Assembly: GCA_016789125.1 (NCBI GenBank)
Contig: JAEUNU010000028.1
Coordinates: forward strand, 1-38,442
Origin: Zoogloea sp.
GTDB lineage: Bacteria; Pseudomonadota; Gammaproteobacteria; Burkholderiales; Rhodocyclaceae
DNA length: 38,442 nt
Direction: 5' to 3'
The position numbers were made by a program, and so were the translations under genes. The notes below the pieces were generated by a model. That model searched no databases, was not told the DNA's origin, and saw nothing but the letters and a program-made list of their open reading frames with translations. Shown here in pieces: positions 33,452 to 38,442 of the stretch; the first letter of the stretch is position 1; every line of letters begins with the position of its first letter.

Positions 33452-34336
33452 ATGCTCCAGCGCCTCGCCAACCCCTACCTCCTGCTCACCCTTGCCGCCC
33501 TCTTCTGGTCGAGCAACATGGTGATCGGCCGCGCCATCCGCGGCGACATCCCGCCCTTCACCCTCGCCTTCGGGCGCTGGGTGGTGGCCGGCCTCATCGT
33601 GCTGCCCCTCGCGCTGCCCCAGGTCAAGGCCCAGTGGCCGCAGCTCAAGGCCGGCTGGCGGCCGCTGCTCATCCTCGGGCTGCTCGGCATCGCCGGCTAC
33701 AACACCTTCGCCTACCTCGGCCTGCAGCACACCACCGCCACCAACGCCGCGCTGCTCAACGCCTTCGTGCCCATCGCCACCATCGCCATCTCGTGGGCCT
33801 TCCTCGGCAAGCGGCTCAAGCCCCTCGAAGCCGCCGGCGTGCTCATCTCGCTGGGCGGCGCCCTCACCATCGTCGCCCGCGGCGAGCTGCAGGTGCTGGC
33901 CCGCCTCGACCTCAACATCGGCGACCTGTGGATGCTGCTGGCCGTGCTCGACTGGGCCCTCTACACCATCGCCCTCGCCTGGCGCCCCGCCGGCCTCCAC
34001 TCCATGCTGATGCTCGGCGCCACCATCGGCATCGGCATCGCCGCCCTGGCCCCCGCCTGCGCCTGGGAGCTCGCCCACGGCGCCCGGCCCAACGTAAGCC
34101 CCGGCACCCTCGCCACCGTGGCCTACCTCGGCATCGTGCCCGGCGTGTTCAGCTACATCTTCTACAACCGCGGCGTGGTCGAGGTGGGCGCCAACCGCGC
34201 CAGCCTGTTCATCCACCTCATGCCCGTGTTCGGCACCCTGCTGTCGTCGCTCTTCCTCGGCGAGGTCGCCCAGGCCTACCACTACCTCGGCATCGCGCTG
34301 ATCTTCGGCGGCATCGGGCTGACGATGGCGCGCTGA
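33452..34336 (+). CDS. EamA/DMT-superfamily transporter
   Basis: A 294-residue inner-membrane protein with ten predicted helices in two EamA repeats: repeat one begins LLLTLAALFWSSNMVIGRAI, repeat two begins GDLWMLLAVLDWALYTIAL near residue 155. Conserved endings include LLNAFVPIATIAISWAFLGKRL and LMPVFGTLLSSLFLGEVAQAYHYLGIALIFGGI. Members of this superfamily export amino acids, nucleosides or other metabolites. The substrate cannot be named. ATG 33452 gives the expected N-terminus; the ribosome binding site is weak. Confidence 0.92.
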   Translation: MLQRLANPYLLLTLAALFWSSNMVIGRAIRGDIPPFTLAFGRWVVAGLIVLPLALPQVKAQWPQLKAGWRPLLILGLLGIAGYNTFAYLGLQHTTATNAALLNAFVPIATIAISWAFLGKRLKPLEAAGVLISLGGALTIVARGELQVLARLDLNIGDLWMLLAVLDWALYTIALAWRPAGLHSMLMLGATIGIGIAALAPACAWELAHGARPNVSPGTLATVAYLGIVPGVFSYIFYNRGVVEVGANRASLFIHLMPVFGTLLSSLFLGEVAQAYHYLGIALIFGGIGLTMAR

Positions 34337-34453
34337 GGGGCGGGGCGCGCGGCGTGGATGGGGTTGTCGGCGCCGGTCGGCTATAACGGAAGCGGAATGC
34401 CCGCAGTCTTGCCGGGCGCGCAGCGGGCCACCGCCCCGGCGCCTGTGCTTCGA

Positions 34454-34499
34454 GTGCAGGCAAGTCTCTTGCCTTGCACCGCGGGCGGGCCCCGCCCGC
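34454..34499 (+). other. two hairpins before the hypothetical gene at 34537
   Basis: GTGCAGGCAAG-TCT-CTTGCCTTGCAC (34454-34479, one bulge) is followed by GCGGGCGGG / CCCGCCCGC (34481-34499). A T-rich stretch (TCTTTTT) comes 10 nt later. They may terminate the DMT transporter transcript or form a leader structure. Confidence 0.4.
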
Positions 34500-34536
34500 C
34501 CTGCGCTCCCTCTTTTTCCGCCACCGGAGGCCCGCC

Positions 34537-35007
34537 GTGAACGACGTCCCGATCGCCGAAGTCACCTTCTTCACCAACGTGCCCGCGGGCCATTACCCGA
34601 CGGACGACGATGCCGTGGTGGTGTCGGCGGACCTCGCCGAGCAGTTCGAGGCCCTGATCGCCGCCCGCGGCCTCGCCGACGCGCTGGCCGTGGTGCGCGT
34701 CGAATACCGCATGGGCTGCATCCTCACCACCCTCACCATCGGCGCGGTCATCGGCGCCGCCGGCGGAACCGTGGTGGGTTTCGCCAAGCTCTACCCCAAG
34801 CTCCGCCAGAGCCTCATCCTCTTGCTGCGCGACATCCACGGCCTCTACACCCACCTCCGCGACCCCGACAAGCGCGTCAGCAGCTGGCTCTATAACGACG
34901 ACGTGTTCGAGGAGGCCAAGATCCGGGACGCCACCCCGTCGGAAGCCAGAGACAAGAAGCCGCGCCGCAGGGAAGCCCCGCCGGCCGCGCCGAAGACCCG
35001 GCACTGA
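34537..35007 (+). CDS. hypothetical membrane-anchored protein with basic C-terminus
   Basis: A 156-residue protein of no recognised family. An N-terminal soluble part (~1-60, EVTFFTNVPAGHYPTDDDA) leads to one Gly-rich membrane segment (GCILTTLTIGAVIGAAGG, ~65-90). A cytoplasmic-looking tail ends in a Lys/Arg/Pro-rich stretch (DKKPRRREAPP). GTG 34537 is preferred because GGAGG lies at 34526-34530; the upstream ATG at 34474 falls inside the hairpin region. It stands just before the 83-bp repeat array. Confidence 0.72.
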   Translation: MNDVPIAEVTFFTNVPAGHYPTDDDAVVVSADLAEQFEALIAARGLADALAVVRVEYRMGCILTTLTIGAVIGAAGGTVVGFAKLYPKLRQSLILLLRDIHGLYTHLRDPDKRVSSWLYNDDVFEEAKIRDATPSEARDKKPRRREAPPAAPKTRH

Positions 35008-35043
35008 ACGCCACCCCGCGCCCTGCAGATCGAGCCCGCAGCG

Positions 35044-35376
35044 CAGAAAACACGCTTTCACACCCAAAAACGACACCGCCGGGCCTGGCAGCAGCGTTGT
35101 CTAGCCAGACAACAACGATGTTTCACCAAACAATGTCGTTGCACGCCGAAAAACAACGATGTCGGGCCCGACAACTCAATTGTTCGGCCCGACAACAACG
35201 ATGTTCGGCCTGACAACGTTGTTGCAGGCCGAAAAACATCAATGTTTCCGCCGACAACGACGATGTCGGGCACAACAACGACATTGTTCAGCCCGACAAC
35301 CCGATTTCACCGCGAAAAACTGGATTGCCCAGCCGGGCGGTGTGATTCGCGCGCCTGAAACAAGGCTCTCCGCCCC
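35044..35376. repeat. array of 16 degenerate 20-21-bp units in an 83-bp higher-order repeat
   Basis: Contiguous units start at 35044, 35065, 35086, 35107, 35128, 35148, 35169, 35190, 35211, 35231, 35252, 35273, 35294, 35314, 35335 and 35356. Thirteen are 21 bp and three (35128, 35211, 35294) are 20 bp. A typical unit starts CGACAAC, has CGATGTT near the middle and ends GGCC. Every fourth unit instead starts with AAAAAC after C or G (35065, 35148, 35231, 35314), exactly 83 bp apart. Many units hold ACAA...TTGT dyads (for example ACAACTCAATTGT at 35171-35183), and unit junctions give TGTCGGGCCCGACA. The outer units are the most diverged. No spacers, so not CRISPR. Confidence 0.88.
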
Positions 35377-35517
35377 CCGGGTAAGCCCTTTCCCGCCGTC
35401 GACCTCATCCCCCCTCGGCGCACCGAGCCCTGCCGCCCCGGCTTGCCCGCCTCACCCCCGGGTCATGCGGCTGATTTGCGGTGTACGTCAAAGGCATCAA
35501 ATAAAATGACATTGCGC

Positions 35518-35546
35518 TTCACTCTGGCGCTGCCCGGGCGTAATAT
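35518..35546 (+). promoter_or_regulatory. candidate promoter of the gene at 35598
   Basis: TTCACT (35518-35523) and TAATAT (35541-35546) are separated by 17 nt, each matching four of six sigma-70 consensus positions. A transcript from here would have a leader of roughly 45 nt. The repeat array lies about 140 bp upstream of the -35. Confidence 0.35.
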
Positions 35547-35597
35547 CGATCGCCGTAGTGCCCGCTTCTGTCGACAACCCAATGTACTGGAGACACC

Positions 35598-35972
35598 ATG
35601 CCGAACATCAACCCGAACACCCGCGTTTCCGCTGAACAGACCCAGGCCAACTTCGAGGCCTACCTCGCCCTCAAGAAGATCCCCGACTACGTCCCCATCA
35701 ACCCGGAACACAGCGTCGAGGCCGCCACCCTCTGCTACGAAGAACTGCTCGCCGCTGAAGAAGCCATCATCCACGCCGACAACGCCGCCGCCGCCGCCCG
35801 CGACAAGCTCCGCCAGGCCCGCTGGAAACTCCAGAACGTCATGGTCGGCGCCAAAGGCGAAGTCAAGGTCCGCTATGGCCTCGACTCCAACGAAGTCGCC
35901 GCCATCGGCCTGAAGAAGAAAAGCGAACGCTACAAACCCAGCAAGTCGAAGAAGGTGGCGGGTGGGGCGTAA
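35598..35972 (+). CDS. hypothetical small protein with coiled coil and basic tail
   Basis: A 124-residue soluble protein, family not recognised. The N-terminal third (NINPNTRVSAEQTQANFEAYL) is polar. Residues ~45-85 form an Ala-rich amphipathic helix (EELLAAEEAIIHADNAAAAA) likely to pack as a coiled coil. The last 20 residues are Lys/Ser-rich (KKKSERYKPSKSKK), as in nucleic-acid-binding tails. ATG 35598 follows CTGGAGA at 35587-35593, and a strong terminator follows, so it is a monocistronic gene. GC-rich codon use matches the chromosome. A link to the upstream array is possible but unproven. Confidence 0.82.
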   Translation: MPNINPNTRVSAEQTQANFEAYLALKKIPDYVPINPEHSVEAATLCYEELLAAEEAIIHADNAAAAARDKLRQARWKLQNVMVGAKGEVKVRYGLDSNEVAAIGLKKKSERYKPSKSKKVAGGA

Positions 35973-36015
35973 GCGAAGTGCCGCTACCTGAAATGGGTGG
36001 CGGAGATTGACGAAC

Positions 36016-36041
36016 AACGGCGGCCGCGGCCGCCGTTTTTT
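36016..36041 (+). terminator. Rho-independent terminator after the 35598 gene
   Basis: AACGGCGGCC (36016-36025) pairs with GGCCGCCGTT (36028-36037), followed by further T residues. It ends the small-protein transcript and marks the switch from GC-rich to AT-rich DNA. Confidence 0.92.
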
Positions 36042-36103
36042 ATGATGGGGGTATGATTAGGGCGGTGATTTTCGATCATTATATTTTTCTAAGGAGTTGT
36101 CTC

Positions 36104-36880
36104 ATGCCTCTGTCACTAGAAGATAAACAAGAACTTAAAGCTGCAAAGTACCTACTTGAAAATCCTGGAATTACGGCCAAACTTACAAACTTACTTGGTA
36201 CTCCGATTGAGAAGGGATTCAACCTGCTTCCGGAAAACTGGCGTGACAAGGTTGGGATAGCCACACGAGACGCGCTAATGGCTGCATTGCAGGGTGCTCT
36301 TTTTACGATGGATTCAGATGCCAAAGAAGCCTATCCGCGCTGGCACAAATTCGCCGCAGCCCTATCTGGAGGTGTCGGAGGGGCGTTTGGTCTTCCCGCA
36401 CTGATTATCGAATTGCCTGTTTCAACGACAATTATGTTGCGCTCAATAGCCGACATTGGGCGTTCACATGGTGAAATTCTGACGACCGCCGAATCAAAAA
36501 TTGCCTGTCTTGAAGTCTTTGCCCTTGGCGGGCCATCACCACATGACGACTCTTCTGAATCAGGGTACTTTGCGGTCAGAGGCGCACTTGCCCGTGCGGT
36601 GACGGAGGCATCCGAGTATCTCGCGGAAAAGGCAATCGTCGAGGAAGGTGCTCCGGCACTTGTGCGCTTAATCGCAGTTATTGCAGCACGATTTAAGGTT
36701 CAGGTTTCAGAGAAGGCTGCAGCGATGGCGATTCCCATCATCGGGGCAATCGGTGGTGGTGGGATTAACCTGCTTTTCATCGACCACTTCCAGGATATGA
36801 GTCGTGGTCATTTTGTGGTCCGGAAACTTGAGCGGAAGTACGGTGCAGATGTCGTGCGTGGCATGTACGAATCTCTTTAG
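36104..36880 (+). CDS. EcsC-family protein
   Basis: A 258-residue protein of the EcsC family (named after a Bacillus gene; function unknown). Features are the central Gly-rich hydrophobic stretch ALSGGVGGAFGLPALIIELP (~83-103), the helix STTIMLRSIADIGRSHGE, the LEVFALGG motif near 150, and the second hydrophobic part AMAIPIIGAIGGGGINLLFIDHFQDM (~208-233) before KLERKYG. ATG 36104 follows AAGGAG at 36091-36096; the longer ORF start at 36053 has no such site. Codon use is more AT-rich than in all genes to the left, suggesting horizontal acquisition. Confidence 0.85.
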   Translation: MPLSLEDKQELKAAKYLLENPGITAKLTNLLGTPIEKGFNLLPENWRDKVGIATRDALMAALQGALFTMDSDAKEAYPRWHKFAAALSGGVGGAFGLPALIIELPVSTTIMLRSIADIGRSHGEILTTAESKIACLEVFALGGPSPHDDSSESGYFAVRGALARAVTEASEYLAEKAIVEEGAPALVRLIAVIAARFKVQVSEKAAAMAIPIIGAIGGGGINLLFIDHFQDMSRGHFVVRKLERKYGADVVRGMYESL

Positions 36881-37153
36881 ATAGATGCGAAATTATTAAT
36901 CTCGACGCGGGGCGTTTGGTCTATTGGAGATATGTTTATGAGTTTGGATTTAATGTTTTGGGGTGAGGTAAGTCGAGTTGGTGCAGTGTAATCCGACATC
37001 CTTAGCCCATATCGACGCGCCATCACCTCTCCAGCGGCACCCTCTTCTTCTTCGCCTTCATGAGGAACCGCCACCGGCCCGCGCTGCCTCTGACTGAAGT
37101 CGTCGATGCTTAGCGCGATATCTTCCGATTTCCTAGAGAAAAAAGGACTTTGC
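36881..37153. other. AT-rich intergenic region with an embedded GC-rich remnant
   Basis: AT-rich flanks surround a GC-rich block at about 37010-37115. On the minus strand this block reads as a reading-frame tail ending FLMKAKKKRVPLER before TGA. Next to it is the motif GGTGCAGTGTAATCCGAC (36980-36997), like one half of a dispersed extragenic palindrome. It looks like the leftover 3' end of a chromosomal gene at an insertion boundary, but I cannot name the gene. Confidence 0.4.
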
Positions 37154-38122
37154 ATGACTTTAAGCTGGACGTCTGCTGAATATGGAAAAGTTGAGAGAAT
37201 TTTTTTTCCTGAGTTAGAAAGAAGGAAGCAGGATTTTATTAAAAATGGCGTCAAGTTCGCCTATTATACGTCGGCGGACGTGGCAAAAAGCATTCTCGAG
37301 AATAAGAAAATTTGGATGCGAAATATTCAAACAATGAACGATCCATCGGAATTCATATATGGGGAAAAGTTGTTTGGAAGATTAAAAGGGAGCCCAGTAT
37401 GGAAGAGGTTCGAGAACGCCCTCAACTCGATCAGGCCACTCCAAGCGAGTCAAACGATGTTTATTTTTGATACGTGGGCCAGTCTGATGAAGACTGCCAC
37501 GTTTATAACCTGCTTCTCTGAGCATGACAAAGAAGAAGATCAGAATGGTCGTCTTTCTATGTGGCGTGCTTATGGTGGAAGAAACGGCGTTGCGCTCATT
37601 TTTAAGGCGGGGGCCATGTCTTTGGAGAATGAAAGCCTTGCTGTTCAGGCTATGCCTGTAAGCTATTTAAGTGAGGATAAATTCATAGAAAGCTTCACGA
37701 AGATTGTTGATAAGCTTGAGATAAATGTCGCTCAGCATGGGATAAATAATAATGTGTTCGCTTTTTTGGTTGCGCGCTTTCTCCGGTTGCTGTTGTTGTG
37801 CACAAAACATCCCGGATTTCATGAGGAGAGAGAGTGGCGAGTAATTGCACAGCCAGCAGAAAAATGTACGGATTTTATAGAGCGAAATATTGAGATCGTA
37901 CGAGGTACTCCTCAGGTGGTCTATAAAATGATAATGAAAGAACAGCCTGCAAAAGGCATTAAAGATATTGATCTTCACAAGCTGCTTGAGAAAATAATTA
38001 TAGGACCATGTGATTTTCCTGAGATCTCTCGCGACGCGCTGCTTGAACTTATGGATCACGCAGGGGTTCAAGGCAAAGATGAGAGAATTGTTGTTTCAGG
38101 AATTCCTCTTCGATACTTTTAG
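37154..38122 (+). CDS. DUF2971 domain protein
   Basis: A 322-residue soluble protein with the DUF2971 signature: YYTSADVAKSILENKKIWM, then NIQTMNDPSEF (near residue 75), FITCFSEHDKEEDQ and SMWRAYGGRNGVALIF (near 135-165), and KHPGFHEEREWRVI (near 235). Members occur sporadically, often in genomic islands; the biochemical role is unknown. ATG 37154 follows AAAAGGA at 37141-37147 and is preferred to the ORF start at 37106. Its AT-rich codon use differs clearly from the chromosomal background. Confidence 0.88.
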   Translation: MTLSWTSAEYGKVERIFFPELERRKQDFIKNGVKFAYYTSADVAKSILENKKIWMRNIQTMNDPSEFIYGEKLFGRLKGSPVWKRFENALNSIRPLQASQTMFIFDTWASLMKTATFITCFSEHDKEEDQNGRLSMWRAYGGRNGVALIFKAGAMSLENESLAVQAMPVSYLSEDKFIESFTKIVDKLEINVAQHGINNNVFAFLVARFLRLLLLCTKHPGFHEEREWRVIAQPAEKCTDFIERNIEIVRGTPQVVYKMIMKEQPAKGIKDIDLHKLLEKIIIGPCDFPEISRDALLELMDHAGVQGKDERIVVSGIPLRYF

Positions 38123-38139
38123 TTCAAGTGGCTCCGGTT

Positions 38140-38157
38140 AGCGCAGCGTAACCCAAC
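38140..38157. repeat. imperfect direct repeat flanking the DUF2971 gene (right copy)
   Basis: AGCGCAGCGTAACCCAAC resembles GGTGCAGTGTAATCCGAC at 36980-36997 (13 of 18 positions identical by eye) in the same orientation. Both look like the extragenic motif RGCGCAGCGTAATCCGAC seen in several betaproteobacteria. The pair brackets the DUF2971 gene. Confidence 0.45.
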
Positions 38158-38193
38158 TCTAAGGACTTCCCTGTCAAATACCGTTTTCCAATG

Positions 38194-38215
38194 ACCGGCC
38201 GCTAGGCCGGTTTTT
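38194..38215 (+). terminator. Rho-independent terminator after the DUF2971 gene
   Basis: ACCGGCC (38194-38200), loop GCTA, and GGCCGGT (38205-38211) are followed by TTTTCTTTC. It lies about 70 nt after the DUF2971 stop and before the convergent IS110 transposase. Confidence 0.85.
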
Positions 38216-38280
38216 CTTTCCTGCGTTCCCTTCCAGACTCCTGCGCACACGCGACGGATCGGACGGACAGACTGTTGCGC

Positions 38281-38442
38281 TCAGGCCTGTGGATTGTAGG
38301 ACTCGCCTTTCGCCAGCACTGCCCACAGCTGCCGGGCGTGCTTGTTGGCGATGGCAACGAGTGTCTTGTGGTAGCCGATCCGCCCGTTGAGCGCGACGAT
38401 CCACTGCTGCAGACGCGTCAGCTGGTCGGGCGACTCCCGCCG
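38281..38442 (-). CDS. IS110-family transposase, C-terminal end only
   Basis: Fifty-three codons remain before the TGA; the rest is beyond the window. The peptide ends IANKHARQLWAVLAKGESY, the characteristic IS110 tail (alaNKnaRiaWalL), preceded by a helical segment (RLQQWIVALNGRIGYHKTLV). IS110 enzymes are DEDD transposases with a C-terminal Ser-containing Tnp20 domain and act with a structured bridge RNA in the element's non-coding end. The region 38216-38280 would be the element's 3' flank; no RNA structure is evident in this short piece. Confidence 0.85.
   Translation of the reverse strand, partial: RRESPDQLTRLQQWIVALNGRIGYHKTLVAIANKHARQLWAVLAKGESYNPQA

Larger units (their letters stand above)
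35008..35597. other. 590-bp intergenic region carrying the repeat array
   Basis: Apart from the repeat array (35044-35376) and the promoter candidate near 35518-35546, I see no gene. ORFs read through the array on either strand show imperfect seven-residue repeats that lose frame at every 20-nt unit and have no ribosome binding site. 35377-35480 is C-rich with no clear structure. Confidence 0.6.

Noticed and set aside
35058-35273. 71-residue repeat protein on the minus strand across the array
   Set aside because: The seven-residue pattern comes from the 21-bp unit and is lost at each 20-bp unit; there is no ribosome binding site and the 83-bp period does not keep frame.
35044-35376. CRISPR array
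   Set aside because: Units are contiguous and degenerate, with no invariant repeat alternating with unique spacers, and no cas genes are present.

Overview
This is a GC-rich chromosomal window from what looks like a betaproteobacterium, most plausibly Rhodocyclales (Azoarcus/Thauera/Zoogloea type). That placement is inferred from strong third-position GC, a PEP-CTERM protein, a pqi-type MCE operon, DctA, B12-riboswitch-controlled BtuB receptors and NtrC-like sites at gdhA; no rRNA is present to confirm it. Both ends cut insertion sequences: the 3' end of an IS3-family transposase on the left and of an IS110-family transposase on the right.

Layout. 1-611: IS3 end, then gene-free DNA with GC-rich palindromes and an orphan minus-strand terminator. 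612-7868 (+): LysR regulator, AEC transporter and sfsA, dctA, a membrane histidine kinase with an eroded ATP site, a ClpP-like protein with a basic tail, and an unknown protein. 7899-14293 (-): split pqiA, pqiB, a DUF3617 protein and pqiC in one overlapping operon, then a PEP-CTERM protein, a GspC-like protein and an alpha/beta hydrolase.

14320-26138 is the cobalamin region. On the minus strand are the nucleotide-loop genes cobU, cobT, cobS and cobC, with gdhA (own terminator, two NtrC-like sites) set between cobU and cobT. On the plus strand are two TonB-dependent receptors, each behind its own cobalamin riboswitch, then btuC, btuD and cobO. Together they would take up corrinoid across the outer membrane, move it through the inner membrane, adenosylate it and attach the lower ligand. 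No btuF or corrin-ring genes are in the window.

26142-34336: an OafA-type acyltransferase/SGNH protein, a D-2-hydroxyacid dehydrogenase, a META-domain lipoprotein, a bestrophin-family protein, a tRNA cluster Leu-Asp-Gly, a soluble CZB chemoreceptor, an HExxH protein and a DMT transporter.

34537-38280 is accessory. The most unusual signal is at 35044-35376: 16 contiguous degenerate units of 20-21 bp, ordered into an 83-bp higher-order repeat (21+21+21+20). The A-rich first unit of each period starts at 35065, 35148, 35231 and 35314. Many units carry an ACAA/TTGT dyad, and 83 is not a multiple of 3, so this looks like a non-coding protein-binding array. It lies between two small genes whose products have basic C-termini. 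After it comes a visibly AT-rich segment with an EcsC-family protein and a DUF2971 protein, the latter flanked by imperfect direct repeats.
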